A stretch of 41,337 nt of DNA from Acanthaster planci (GCF_001949145.1 NW_019091647.1:78270-119606), one strand, 5' to 3'; positions 23,701-31,789 are shown, counted from the stretch's first letter. Made by a program: numbers and translations. The notes: generated by a model from the letters alone, not told the origin.

Positions 23701-26700
23701 ACGACATATACCTTAACAACCAGAAACACCCATGCTGAGGAGTCAAAGCATCCACAAAATAAAGTCATAACTATCCATTTATTTCGTCCAAAGAGATTGG
23801 ATATCTGGACAACAAAAAGAAATACAAATGAATAAACGTTATATTTTTGATAACAGGCTGGCTTATACAAACGGGGCATTTTGACTAAGGCGATACAATA
23901 CTCTGTTTGCTTTAGAACACGGGTCTAAGTGGAACGGAAAAAAATTAAGATACATTTTACTCATTGCATCATCAGCAACCCGTTTGAAAAAAGGAGAAAA
24001 TCCTCGTTATTTTGGCACGTGCGTGTTTGGTAAGAGTAATTACCGAATGTGAAAGAAGTTCTAGAACAAAAGACAACCACTGGGGTAAACTGAACTCCTG
24101 TAAAAGAAAAAATGGACAACTAGACTTCTTACAAAAGAAAAGCTAGTTCTGAATCGTCTCCGCCCTCACAGAAGAAGATCATTGTTTCTACCAACTCTCA
24201 TGCGACTTTTCACCTTTTGATATTCAGAAGCTGAAACACTCGAACAAAAGTTATAATTTAAACTCACAAATTCCACATGTACAGAAATTTTGATATTTTG
24301 TATATTGAAATAATCTGATCCAGCACAGTTCGATGTGATTGATACGGGCTGTGACCCTATATCCAAGACCGGGACAGTGTTTACATGGTCGGTAAGGTTC
24401 CATGACCGGTATAACAAGAGCGCCTCAGCCATTGATTAGACCAGAAGTTGCAACCGCTTCCTGTTGAAGCCTTTGTTACAAATTTAAAAGTCACGGTCAG
24501 GTCATGCAAGACGCAGCTTAATCTTACCTGCAGGTTAACAACGAGGAGCTGAACACCACCAGCCGCTACACAGATTGCCGCGGGGAATACCAGTATAGGA
24601 CTAATGAAGCTCAGCGCAAACATCAGACTACCAGTCAACATCAGAATGCTAAGTATTGAAACACCGAGACGATTGCAATATCAAAAATAGCCTTGTACGT
24701 TTGCAGGTGTGTCAATTAAAGTGGTGGATTTGAGTAGTTCAGGCCGTTTTCAGGTCAGGTCTTCAGTGGCTACTTCGAATTTGCCATTGTGAATTTGCGT
24801 TAAAGAGCCAAAGCCACTAATAACATTGCTTGCCCAAGACTAGTGAATAGAGGCGCCATAAGACTTGTTGAGGACATACTCTACAAACGTAATGAACTGT
24901 TCAAAATATTGTAATAAAACCTAAAAATTTTATTTGCAAAGTTACAAAAGACACATTATGAGACATGATATGCAGAGAAATATTCATTGATTTATACTCA
25001 TTAACCCTACACAGCATTGTTTCCTCTGATTTCATTGGTGCTAGTTATACGCTCCATTTTGGAGAGTGGTATTACAACTGTGGGAATTGTATTTGTTTTG
25101 ACCCAAAAGCTGTTGTAAATGGTTCAAAGTTGCTACATGGATGTCCTCCACACTCCCAAAGAAAAGAAATGGCATTGAAATTTTTTTAGGTTGGGGGTGG
25201 GTGGGTGGAGTGGTGTGTAACCGAAGATCTGACTGACTATGAGCAGAGCTGATTTGGTTAATGCTTGTCTAGACATGTGTCTCTATGGTCAGCCTAAGCC
25301 ACGAACATCACAGGGGCCCCACCCCCATTGAAAGGGTCCTCGGAGGGCATTTCCATTGATAAGTGCAGGCCTGATGTAAACAATCACTTGGGACTCACAT
25401 CTGGAAGATGTTTGTACACAGTTCAATTGGCCTTACTCAGGGACCGGCTCGAAATTTTTTTCATGGCTACGGGGAAGCCCATGTATATACAGCGACTATA
25501 CCAGGCTTTTCAGCATGAACAGAGGTAGGATATCATGGAAGGTTTTGATAGTTGGCCGTATTTTTTTATCAGGTAATTAGCTAAATGGCACTCCAAAACG
25601 GAGCTGATATTGTTGTAGGCAGGGTTAAGAGTCTAAAAAATATTCTTGGCATATCCTGTATGATTTTGTATCCATACTATAAACAGGTACTATAGGTTTC
25701 CCCGGCCAATTTCGGAACATGTGTAAATGAATAAGTAAAGGCAGCATTCCTTTTCGAGAGAAGTGGAATGAACATTCAAATCCCCGTTTCTATTTAACAA
25801 ATAAAAATTCTATTTCAGTGGGGGTGCATTCAGTCGTATATAGTCAGTGTTTGATCTATCGATATTGCACTGGTTTAGAATGTTGACATTCATTTTTGCG
25901 CGAAATTGAAAGAACCTCTTCAATCCTGCATTTATCTTGATTTGAATCAAATCTATTTCGCAAAATGTTCAGGCGATTTCGCGGAAAGTGTTATAAAGGT
26001 ATGCCTGGTCAAGAATTGGAATTCGTGTGTGTTGTAATAGAAGTGTTTAGTTGAATGGTTAAATGTTTGAATGTTCGTGACTGAAATAGACTATTCATGT
26101 TGTCTTAAAAAATATACCGACTATTGTATGATTCCTATACAAACACCGACACCGAGGTAACCTTTCCTTCTCGTGCTACGTTTTTGCTACAATCACATAA
26201 AAGTTCACACACGGCCTTCTTGCAATGGATGAACGAGAAAATACAGAAAAATCACAGACTTTAATTGGCGTACTATTTGATGATAAACCACGTCACACTA
26301 TAATTCTTCGTGAGTAACATAACATCCATCATCAAAGTGATGTCATGATTTCTCTAACCCTGTATATTTCTAATCAAATTGAGCGAAAGTTTTGTAAACC
26401 TGAATTACAGCAGATGAAAATGAATACTCAATACTAACGGTTTACGGTAAAAGACAAGTTTTCGGTGAATTAATTGCACAAGATTGCACATTGGTTACAA
26501 CTGGCAACGAATACGCCAAATCCAAACCCTAATCACTAATTTGTTACCTGAAGAATCCAAAACGAAGTCGAATGCTCGTATTGCGAAAATTAAACCAGGT
26601 TTTAAGTCGTTTTCAAAATCCACACCAAATTGAATTTTTATTTTACAAATTAAACGGTGCACTTTCGGAAATTGGCCGGGAAAACCTTTGTTACATCTGG

Positions 26701-29700
26701 GGGGGTCAACAAATTAATTTATGAGACAAAATACGTCGTTCACCAGATTGAAACTACTGTATTTGACTTTAGACGAATTCCGCACGATAACGATCACCGG
26801 GAAAATTTTCACTTTGGCGTTGACTTAATTTTAAGGCATTCACGTTTCGGTACAAAATCCAGCTGAAAAGAAGTTCATGAATAATATGGCAGCAACAGAG
26901 GAAATCAACGATTTCACCGCTTGGGCTGCTTCCAATATTTACCTATAACCAGCTAAGGAAAACTCAAACACAGATAAACAGTTCATTGATATTTGGCGTC
27001 CCGTGGATAATCCTTAACAATAAACAAACCTACAATATAATGCCTTGCGTGCTCATAAAACCACTGGGTGACGTCATTGATTCGGAAAAGTATCAGGTGG
27101 GGTTCTTTAGGAGGTAGGCCTACAATTAATTGTACATCCTTAAAAACTGTGAGATCAAACTGGACTAGACAAAGAAACTGCAACCTTGACATAACATTAC
27201 TACTGCATGTATAATGACAGACGTTAACAGTTTAGTATACTTATTTGACGTACGATAGGTTGATGTTCGCTTTCTCTTCTTCTACTCGCAGCGATGTAGT
27301 GTGTTATATGACGATTATAGATCTTCATTTTAAGTGATCTCATTTTTATCTAATTTTTATTATGTCCACTTTGTGTTATAACAATTGTATTATGTATTTC
27401 TTCTTTATTTTTATTTATAGGCCTATGTTAATTTTAACCTAATTTAATAATACGTCTTTGCGTTTTCTTTAGTGTAACAATAATATTGAATTTAACTGTG
27501 TCAGTGTTTAGGTTCACATCTAACCTTATCCAATTATTTTCAGTTCAGATTTACTTTCAACTCTTCCTCAGTTACGTAAATACTGACCAAAAACAATTTG
27601 TCTTAACTGAATACAAGAAGGAGGCAAGGACAGGTCGTGTATATGACTACAATATGAACAAATCATTTCAAATTTTAAATCAATACACCTGTAGTTCGCA
27701 TATGATATTTCAATTCTGTTATCTTCCAAGAAAAATGATTGTCCTGGATAATATATCAGGGGCACACCGACTATTTACATATTACGTAATTCACTGTTAA
27801 TTATGCACCGACACCTTCCGCGTGTCCAAGTCCATTCCTCCTGCAACTGGTTCCCCGGCTGTTCGACAAGTTGTTGTCAAACTGCAGCAATGTTTTCAGG
27901 AGTTTGCACTGTGCTCCTCCTTCCCGAATGACCCTTATTCAAATTAAGGCTTGTCCCATGTTCTCGGTATTTGCGCACATTTTCCCAGATGGTCGATTTT
28001 GCCGGTGGATCCCTATCAGGGAAGGCTTCCCTAAATACAGCTTGGGTGGCTTGAAGCTCTTGTTTTCAAGAAATTTCGTTACGACAAACACTCTTTGCTC
28101 TTTGGTAAGTTGCACCATTTTGCAGACTTGCTGTCCTGCTTCGAACACTTTTCAACACTGCACTGGCCTACCTCGGGGCAAGTCAACACATTTAAACCAG
28201 ATTATTGCACAACTTGAAAGAGAAAAAAGGCAATTATCCCTCATTAACATGACCTTTTGTTGTCACTTTCAACCAGGACAAGCATGACAGAGGACAACCT
28301 CATTCATTGGTTCATCCAAAGTGTTACAACTGAGTTCGGATGCCCCATTTTCAAGGCAATTTTCAAGGCAATGGTGTTCAGTCAAGTCAACAAGGTTTCA
28401 TTAGAAAGAATACTGCTTCTACTTTTCGGAGATCCTTATACATTATAATCATATCTCGTGGTTTGGGCACATTAACCCTTTCCTCAGGGTTGTTTTTTTC
28501 TGGGACACCCTGTAAAGTGATAGGACGCAAGGGTCAGGGGTCACAAGTTGAGAGCCTGGGTGTCTTCAATTTCATTACAGTGGTGCATCTTGAGTTTGTT
28601 TCTGCATTCAATTGGGGACCCTGAACAATAAGGTCCCCGATTGACAGAGAGTCCCTGATTGACAACTGTGTGCAAAACATATGAGTGGTCTTCTAAAAAG
28701 TTAAAGTACAAACAAAAGAGGAACAATAGGGGGTCCCCAGTTGCAGGCAAATGCACACTGGTGTGTGCGTGTGGGCATTTGCCAGTCGTCGTTAGGTCAT
28801 GATTTCAGCCTAGGCGACCTTCGATTTCAGTGGCAAGTCAAAAATTGTAGGATCAACAGCCGCCACTAAGATACGGGAGTTTACGTTCAACAGCTAGCCT
28901 ACCTACCTGGTCGGGAATAACCCAACGTCAATGGTACCATCCGAACATGCCAAATATCGACGGGGCGACTTAGGAATATTTTGGCTATTTCCGGAAAACT
29001 GGAGGAATTCCTACAGTCTTGGTCACGCAGACAATGGGTGATACCGGACCCTTGATACGCAGAGTAGTCAGAATCATCGGGTCTGGTATCCAAACTGTAC
29101 CACAGGCCTCTGATGAAACCTGTTCGGAGTCTCCTTCAGTCAGCAAGGCACACCTACCTAATATACCCCTTACCTCATTGTTGAAATTGCAAATCTGACT
29201 TTCTCCAGGGGGGGTCCTTAACTCTCGCAATCGCTGTACGCTACAAAAGCCACTGGTCTGGGTTGTAGCTCTATGAGATAACCTACCTCAAGCATTCCCA
29301 AGCTTCATGCACATACGTTAGCACCTCCTCTTAGAAAAACTTACTAACAGCCATTAAATACAGAAGAAATTACACCTGATTGGCTAATCATGGCAATGGG
29401 GCACCTACTTTCAAAAGGGGGGATCGATTGAAACCATCAAATTATCGGCCAGTCTCCATCACATCCATATGTTACAAAATCCTTGAACACACATTTTTAG
29501 AACAAGTTGATACTATTATAATAAACTTTTTCAAGGCCTTTGATAGAGTTCCTCAAAAGAATTTGCTTTAATAGTATTGCCTTTACTCGCACCGATATCT
29601 ACAAATGATCCTTGTTTCCTTATTGGAATAACCTCCCACAATCAATCACCTGTGCTTTATTTTCCCAGTTCAAAACCACCCAAAGTATAACTCGTGTTCA

Positions 29701-31179
29701 ACGGTCTTATATGCATCTGTGTTGTGATATCCCAGTGTGGGGACTGTGCCAAGTACCGTAGAAGTAGAAGATACTTAAAATATAGATAGCTGAACTCCCA
29801 CCATGCATACGATAGAGTGATAGGTTTTCCGGACAATTTCGTAGTGTTAACTCGTGTGGTTTCCAAGTCAATTAAATTCCGCCAAGATTCGAAATGAAAT
29901 GGATTAAAGACGTTGGCCGCGAAAAAAATTTGATTGATAGTTTTGGCTTTATGTGGTTTATAGGCTATACGCCGTGCTACTGCCGTGCCGAACTCAATTC
30001 AATTTTTAAAAGTTAGGTACGACAATAGCACGTTTGGTGCAATTCGGCTGAATTCGGCTCAGCAATTGAATTTGGCACAGCAAGCCACTGCATATGAACG
30101 TGCTAAGTTAGTGGGATGTGTTAAAAGATGGCACGTTGCTGACTAAATGATACAGATACAGAAGCCCTTTAGCTGACAGGCTTTGCTGCGCTATCGTAGT
30201 TCCATATGGCAGTGTCACGGCACTGCTCTATTTGAATTCAGCGTTTAGCGCAACTGCCGCGCTATTGCCTCGCTCATTTTAACTAAGTTTCGAAAGGCAG
30301 TAGCACGGTATTTAGTCTGGGCCTTGCACTAAAGTGAATAGTTTTTATATTGCTTAAGTTTACATGGAAGAAGTGTCAAAGCATCAGAACATTGGCAACT
30401 CTGAGTGTAATGGAAGGTAAAGGATTACGATAATTGAAAGTCAACCACTGCCTAGCACCGCCTATAGGCGTAATCGCGGAGGTCAACTTATTGAGACCTT
30501 AAAATGGAATTAGGCAACCTTTATTCACGTACATTTTTCCCAAAGACCACGACCTGGGACCAACTTGACCTGGGACCGAACCGACCTCGTACCGAGTTGG
30601 TTTGGGACCGGGTGACACGCAACCACTTTATGTGCATGTACATGTACTATGCATTGTCAGTGCACCTGTCCGGAAGTTGCAGATGAATAACGACCGATAA
30701 GGAGTACAGCTTTATGTACATGTACATGCAAATGTTACACCAGCCAACCGGTTAGGGCATGTCACACAGGCACCTAATTTTCATATCAATGCCATGAAAG
30801 CAATGGTGTATCACCTTATAGTTATCCTCATGAAAAGAGTTCCCATTTTGTCGTACAGCAGCCCCAGAGGCAGTGCGGCCCCGGACACAGAGAAGTTAGC
30901 TACGGTGAATACTAGCTGCAGCTCGGCGTCTTGTTCGGCGCAGGGCCCTTCAGTGTAGTTGGCGTGGGTAACTGTAGAACTTGATGAGGCTGTCACGGTC
31001 GCGACGGGAGGCTCTCCTGTGCTGCCCAATGACTGACATTTATCTGCAAAGTACTTTTCCTGTTTAAACACAAAAACCAAGGAGGCCCAGCCAAAAATCC
31101 ATCCTCCAAAACACAAACACTCGAGTGCCCCGACAAGAAGGAGACTTACTTTACGTACCCTTCGTGTGAACATTTTCAT
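8669..31179 (-). CDS. SLC43A3: SLC43-family transporter, SLC43A3-like (whole gene, nine exons)
   Basis: Coding exons, in order: 31179-30815, 24648-24528, 23804-23712, 15968-15665, 14558-14292, 13238-13113, 10702-10507, 9508-9385, 8785-8669. Together they give 1713 bp, 570 residues plus stop, within the 490-570 usual for SLC43. All introns are GT-AG and all phases agree. The protein has about 12 membrane segments (roughly 12-36, 87-108, 119-140, 143-160, 174-192, 203-224, 346-368, 387-410, 439-459, 465-486, 497-521, 535-555) and a large central loop. The MFS motif A appears as GLLYDKMGTLFMR (106-118). The blocks LECLCFGGWIFGWASLVFVF, NLFGR, FDSSAWVFLVVK, PWPLPPDY, AYTNALAF, VISRSF and SAVFSLLQYPLF are those expected of SLC43A3. 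SLC43A3 is known for sodium-independent purine nucleobase transport at the plasma membrane, and its paralogues SLC43A1/A2 carry neutral amino acids. Substrate here is inferred only. Confidence 0.93.
9219..9292. repeat. AT-rich palindromic tract in intron 8
   Basis: Almost pure A/T with nested palindromes, for example ATTAATATATTAATATTATT and CCATTAATTAATAATTAATGG. GATATC- and ATCTATATT-type blocks recur at both edges. It could form a cruciform or hairpin. No coding potential. Confidence 0.7.
9385..9508 (-). CDS. SLC43A3: SLC43A3-like exon 8 (TM11)
   Basis: 124 bp: completes Phe491, then residues 492-532. The acceptor is TATTTATAG|T and the donor TGG|GTAAG. It starts FPMKYFGTLYGLL and continues with LLSAVFSLLQYPLF, the FPxxxFGxLxGL and SAVxSLLQxPxF motifs of the SLC43 C-terminal half. 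It ends LNDDDFW. Confidence 0.93.
9509..10506 (-). other. SLC43A3-like intron 7
   Basis: Mostly featureless AT-rich intron. A short block at 10049-10074 (TTATCAGGAGTGGTCAGGGAATC) resembles 21607-21632, the only repeat similarity noticed. Confidence 0.4.
10507..10702 (-). CDS. SLC43A3: SLC43A3-like exon 7 (TM9-TM10)
   Basis: 196 bp: completes Glu426, residues 427-490, then two bases. The acceptor is TTTTCCTGCAG|AG and the donor CTTTT|GTAAGA. It carries EIQYATFVLSVISRSFVYS, matching the LQYxTFxLxVISRSFxY block of the family. Confidence 0.92.
11575..12051 (-). CDS. Possible nested gene or exon, 158 residues with hydrophobic segments
   Basis: The frame starts with a real ATG and lies wholly inside SLC43 intron 6 on the same strand. 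Residues 1-60 are polar, with a Pro/Arg/Thr-rich stretch (GGRPRPTDRPTTRSTSDGK) and a Ser/Thr/Gly-rich part. Residues from about 82 form hydrophobic segments (MRVLGLGCASVGAVIYFLLS; RRSFLFLLALLVEL; LHLCSIVLVTFYAAV). Base composition is richer in G+C than the surrounding intron. No family was recognised. It may be a single-exon gene, one exon of a longer one (a CTCA|GTAATC donor-like site lies near its end), or a chance frame. Confidence 0.4.
   Translation of the reverse strand: MITEETANRLLNALDRVMDALPPIDVSGGRPRPTDRPTTRSTSDGKIRRRSPRSVMPNITTSYISITGSTSSGIASSIRTMRVLGLGCASVGAVIYFLLSCLLQQVSNTALDIRRSFLFLLALLVELSSGLPQLHLCSIVLVTFYAAVNKLLSNPADL
12052..13112. other. Intron 6 upstream part; GC-richer patch
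   Basis: The patch at about 12690-12990 is clearly richer in C and G than the rest of the intron and contains GAAAGTGAAACC (12795-12806), which has the form of an interferon-regulatory-factor element. It could be a regulatory region for the nested frame at 11575-12051 or an unrecognised repeat. No exon could be supported. Confidence 0.25.
13113..13238 (-). CDS. SLC43A3: SLC43A3-like exon 6 (TM8)
   Basis: 126 bp: completes Val384, then residues 385-425 and one base. The acceptor is GGTTTCAG|TG and the donor GAAG|GTAATG. It contains SAYTNALAFIQLGGILCAPF, the YTNAxAFxQxG motif of TM8, then a strongly basic loop (RNKRRNRCKNR). Confidence 0.93.
13723..14090 (+). repeat. Foldback repeat, 368 bp, copy 1 (intron 5)
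   Basis: The two arms (about 13723-13866 and 13960-14090) are inverted copies with mismatches. Outer tips are AATAAGCC and GGCTTATT, followed inward by TTTTGCGAGTTAA/TTAACTCGCAAAT. The inner ends are CTATACCTCGTGATCCGGGG and its mirror CCCCGAGTCACGAGGTATAG. A unique centre of about 95 bp separates them. There is no coding frame. The same element lies at 21105-21473 in the opposite orientation, and a one-arm fragment lies at 2770-2854. This is the structure of a non-autonomous foldback DNA element. Confidence 0.82.
14292..14558 (-). CDS. SLC43A3: SLC43A3-like exon 5 (central loop, TM7)
   Basis: 267 bp: two bases completing Asp295, residues 296-383, then one base. The acceptor is TGCCTTTAAAG|AC behind a T-rich tract, and the donor is ATCG|GTAGGTG. 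The first half is a variable acidic and Ser/Thr-rich loop. The second half, from SCILSPLFAFFYFWF on, is TM7, followed by STLNPVLNKL, which matches the S/GTLN motif of the family. Confidence 0.9.
14934..15497. mobile_element. 564 bp DNA transposon-like element with iterated subterminal motif
   Basis: The left end GTTACGGCCAATAATGTAAC is mirrored by the right end GTTACATTATCGGCTGTAAC, continuing inward through AATCGG/CCGATT to give about 26 bp of inverted repeat with two mismatches. Inside the left end the motif GGCCGATAATGTAATAAC recurs at about six places (near 14938, 14957, 14979, 14998, 15024, 15047) with irregular spacing. Such iterated sites are commonly transposase-binding sites. No transposase frame is present. 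No clear target duplication was found. Confidence 0.7.
15665..15968 (-). CDS. SLC43A3: SLC43A3-like exon 4 (TM6 and start of central loop)
   Basis: 304 bp, residues 194-294 plus one base. The acceptor is TTTTCACAG|GTT and the donor AATG|GTTTGT; that donor is slightly unusual but is the one whose phase joins exon 5. It starts VLYENLNIRVQTSF, continues through TM6, and then the PWPLPPDYF motif that begins the central cytoplasmic loop. Reading past the donor gives a stop two codons later, so an unspliced product would be truncated. Confidence 0.92.
16313..16435 (+). pseudogene. THAP-type zinc-finger fragment (intron 3, antisense to SLC43)
   Basis: The frame reads MVSSCCVWGCTRQ, then a lysine-rich stretch, then FRFPKFRKQRIEWV. 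This fits the N-terminal half of a THAP domain: the C-x-V-x-GC pair of zinc ligands, the FxFP block and the conserved Trp. The second zinc-ligand pair (Cys-x2-His) and the AVPTIF box are not present after 16435, so only half the domain survives. THAP domains bind DNA and occur in P-element-like transposases and host transcription factors. A transposon relic or a lone exon are both possible. Confidence 0.55.
17721..17750. repeat. Perfect hairpin, 13 bp stem
   Basis: TGAAAATAACCAA and its exact reverse complement TTGGTTATTTTCA are separated by CATT. It lies in intron 3 with no associated gene. It may be a chance AT-rich palindrome or a remnant of an inverted-repeat element. Confidence 0.7.
18184..19230 (+). 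mobile_element. LINE retrotransposon remnant (reverse transcriptase and C-terminus)
   Basis: The first frame (18184-18504) contains TVILTDFSKAFDHI, the RT motif with the first catalytic Asp, and NGGLPQG, the next RT motif. A frameshift then occurs. Further on, KYVDALTLAE occupies the place of the catalytic Y-x-D-D box with the second Asp changed to Ala. Then come WTKDNNLTLNPSKCKALQICF and, in a third frame, MLGRNYKFYEDAIKECN and RRQDRSRKLAQL, all typical of the tail of CR1/Jockey-group LINEs. Several stops and shifts show that it is inactive. It is sense-oriented on plus, antisense to the SLC43 intron 3 that hosts it. The 5' half is missing; the 3' end may reach about 19480. Confidence 0.8.
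19555..20812 (+). repeat. Dispersed repeat A, copy 1
   Basis: This segment matches, inverted, the stretch 31790-32695. Shared blocks include CCCCATAGACTGTGCGTGCAT, CAGCTCATTTCTT/GAGAGCCATTTGTCTGA, GAGTCCGACA, AGTGTTTAAAT and CGGTATGGAAAT. The copy carries about 200 bp absent from the other between roughly 19600 and 19845. It also has an internal 26 bp duplication (20362-20387 and 20410-20435). No coding frame was recognised, so its class is unknown. Confidence 0.7.
20821..21104 (+). repeat. Dispersed repeat C, copy 1, first part
   Basis: It matches 28795-29090 in inverted orientation. Shared blocks include GATTCTGACTACTCT, GACCAAGACTG, GGAGGAATTCCT, CATGTTCGGATGGT and GGCTAGCTGTTGAACGTAAA. 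The repeat is interrupted at about 21105 by a foldback element and resumes at about 21500. It starts directly after a run of ten G residues that closes repeat A. Confidence 0.7.
21105..21473 (-). repeat. Foldback repeat, 368 bp, copy 2 (intron 3)
   Basis: Same element as 13723-14090 but inverted. The arms hold CTATACCTCGTGATTCGGGG and its mirror CCGAATCACGAGGTATAGC, with outer tips AATTAGCC and GGCTCATT. The centre is the reverse complement of the copy-1 centre (GAGACGCC against GGCGTCTC). It appears to have inserted into dispersed repeat C, which continues on both sides. Confidence 0.8.
21500..21585 (+). repeat. Dispersed repeat C, copy 1, second part
   Basis: The block TGTAATGAAATCAAAAACAC, then GGCTCTCAACTTGTGACCCC and TGACCCC, matches the inverted stretch 28515-28590. 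Similarity ends at TATCTATTTATA, corresponding to the TA where mariner copy 2 sits in the other repeat. Confidence 0.65.
22829..22886 (+). repeat. TTTG/TTTGG microsatellite
   Basis: Imperfect run of GTTT units, most regular at its right end (GTTTGTTTGTTTGTTTGTTG). The flanks at 22765-22800 and 23010-23055 are rich in C and G runs (GGGGCCCCC, CCCCGAAAAATCCCCC), which may mark the ends of an unrecognised repeat. Confidence 0.8.
23712..23804 (-). CDS. SLC43A3: SLC43A3-like exon 3 (TM5)
   Basis: 93 bp, residues 163-193, with both ends in phase 0. The acceptor is TTGTTGTCCAG|ATA and the donor AAG|GTATATG. It contains ISNLFGRNKW and CFDSSAWVFLVVK. The FDSS motif is a hallmark of this family just before the short loop to TM6. 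Confidence 0.93.
24528..24648 (-). CDS. SLC43A3: SLC43A3-like exon 2 (TM3-TM4)
   Basis: 121 bp: one base completing Ser122, then residues 123-162. The acceptor is ACTTAG|C and the donor CAG|GTAAG. The end reads CVAAGGVQLLVVNLQ, matching the GG-x-x-x-L-x-x-N-[LM]-Q block of the family that directly precedes NLFG in the next exon. Confidence 0.93.
24649..27740 (-). other. Intron 1, left part: no recognisable feature
   Basis: About 3 kb of AT-rich intron. Short open frames at 24965-25189, 25328-25528 and 26657-26866 show no domain, splice logic or repeat match. I see nothing I can name here. Confidence 0.4.
27741..28512 (-). mobile_element. Mariner-superfamily (DD41D-type) element, deletion copy 2
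   Basis: On the minus strand the element starts at 28512 with CAGGGTGTCCCAG, followed by the same long terminal repeat as copy 1 (28512-28273, ending CTTGTCCTGG). Next comes the N-terminal part of a transposase (28118 downward). It then jumps to the post-coding block CACGCGGAAGGTGTCGGTGC, which copy 1 has at 7578-7597, and stops at GTCCTGG (27741-27747). The other terminal repeat and the catalytic domain are lost. TA follows the intact end at 28513. Confidence 0.85.
27876..28118 (-). pseudogene. Transposase N-terminal helix-turn-helix fragment
   Basis: The frame begins MVQLTKEQRVFVVTKFLE, typical of the N-terminal DNA-binding domain (DUF4817-type) of mariner-like transposases. After about 23 codons a single frameshift occurs. 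In the other frame the stretch continues FREAFPDRDPPAKSTIWENV, then RKYREHGTSLN and the arginine-rich block KGHSGRR, and ends at a TGA after about 80 codons. This is the half that copy 1 lacks. It would have recognised the element ends. Confidence 0.8.
28515..29090 (-). repeat. Dispersed repeat C, copy 2
   Basis: Two blocks (28515-28590 and 28795-29090) match, inverted, the split copy at 20821-21104 and 21500-21585. The middle part (28620-28790) contains GTCCCCGATTGACAGAGAGT and a palindrome around GGCAAATGCACAC/GTGTGGGCATTTGCC, and has no counterpart in copy 1. The right block contains GGGTGATACCGGACCC and GTAGTCAGAATCAT. Confidence 0.65.
29383..29575 (+). pseudogene. LINE reverse transcriptase fragment with internal deletion
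   Basis: The frame carries FKRGDRLKPSNYRPVSITSI followed by CYKILEHTFLEQ, the N-terminal RT block of LINEs. It then jumps directly to INFFKAFDRVPQKNLL, the block with the first catalytic Asp (normally DFSKAFDxVPH). About 50-60 residues that should separate the two are missing, and the first Asp of DFSKAFD is Asn here. It belongs to a different LINE lineage from 18184-19230 (VP- versus IP-type motif) and lies in SLC43 intron 1. Confidence 0.75.
29576..30814. other. Intron 1, right part: no gene, some inverted motifs
   Basis: Around 29960-30090 GCCGTGCTACTGCCGTGCCGAA and AATTCGGCTCAG/CAATTGAATTTGGCACAGCA form scattered inverted matches, suggesting a decayed repeat. At 30550-30615 the phrase ACCTGGGACC recurs. 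No exon is supported. Confidence 0.35.
30815..31179 (-). CDS. SLC43A3: SLC43A3-like exon 1 (start, TM1-TM2, motif A)
   Basis: Residues 1-121 plus two bases of codon 122. The first in-frame ATG is at 31179 (MKMFTRRVRK), which puts about 11 residues before TM1 as in the family. The frame stays open upstream to a GTG at 31239 but has no further ATG there. TM1 holds ECLCFGGWIFGWASLVFVF. The first extracellular loop is Ser/Thr-rich and has an N-glycosylation sequon, NYT (74-76). The TM2-TM3 turn is GLLYDKMGTLFMR. The donor is AAG|GTGATA. The split Ser codon (AG|C) completes correctly in exon 2, 6.2 kb away. Confidence 0.93.
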
Positions 31180-31486
31180 CAGAGCATGCAGTGTTTTGTG
31201 ATACTGATACAAGCAGCCTTGTTGCAGTACATGTGACACAAAAGCTATACTCCGCAGTCCACGAAATTCTGGCTATAAGTCAATGTTTATTTGAGAACTT
31301 AGATGCAAACTCGATCTGGCCTTCGGACTTGCGGCAACAGTTGACACAGTAAGGTTAAATATTAACTAGCGCTGAGCACGATTCGCACAACCACCGACTC
31401 GAAATCCCCCTTTTGAACTAACATGTCGGAAGTTTGCAGTTTCCCTACAGGGGACGAAAATTGAGCTACTCGACACAATACACATA

Positions 31487-31775
31487 GGGTGCGTTCGATT
31501 AGCTTCCCTGAAAACATCAGTGGTACACCAAGGGAAGCCTCGAAATGAGGCTGATCGAACGCTGCAGTGTATTGGCCAAGGCATTCTGGGAAAAAGGTCC
31601 ACCCGTAACGTCATTACACGTCATTACTTCGGGCAGCCTCCAGAGACCTGCTCGCCAGCTGGGGTAGTGATGGCTGACACCAGGGCAGGCACGAAGATCA
31701 CGTGATGGCTAAATGAACGCTCTCGTGTAAATACGATTGGACTTACACGTGTAAGCTAATTAATCGAACGCAACC
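31487..31775. repeat. Inverted-repeat (MITE-like, possibly hAT) element upstream of SLC43
   Basis: The left end GGGTGCGTTCGATTAGCTT and the right end AAGCTAATTAATCGAACGCA, followed by ACC, form a terminal inverted repeat with a small insertion. The tip GGKTGCGTTCGATTA resembles short hAT-type MITEs. The element is 289 bp and starts about 310 bp upstream of the SLC43 start codon. Its interior is relatively GC-rich and includes TAACGTCATTACACGTCATT, two CRE-like ACGTCA half sites. No clear 8 bp target duplication is visible. Confidence 0.65.
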
Positions 31776-31789
31776 ATTTGTTCATGCCC

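Noticed and set aside
31180-31239. Extension of SLC43 exon 1 upstream to 31239
   Set aside because: That codon is GTG; the first in-frame ATG is at 31179 and gives the N-terminal length typical of the family.
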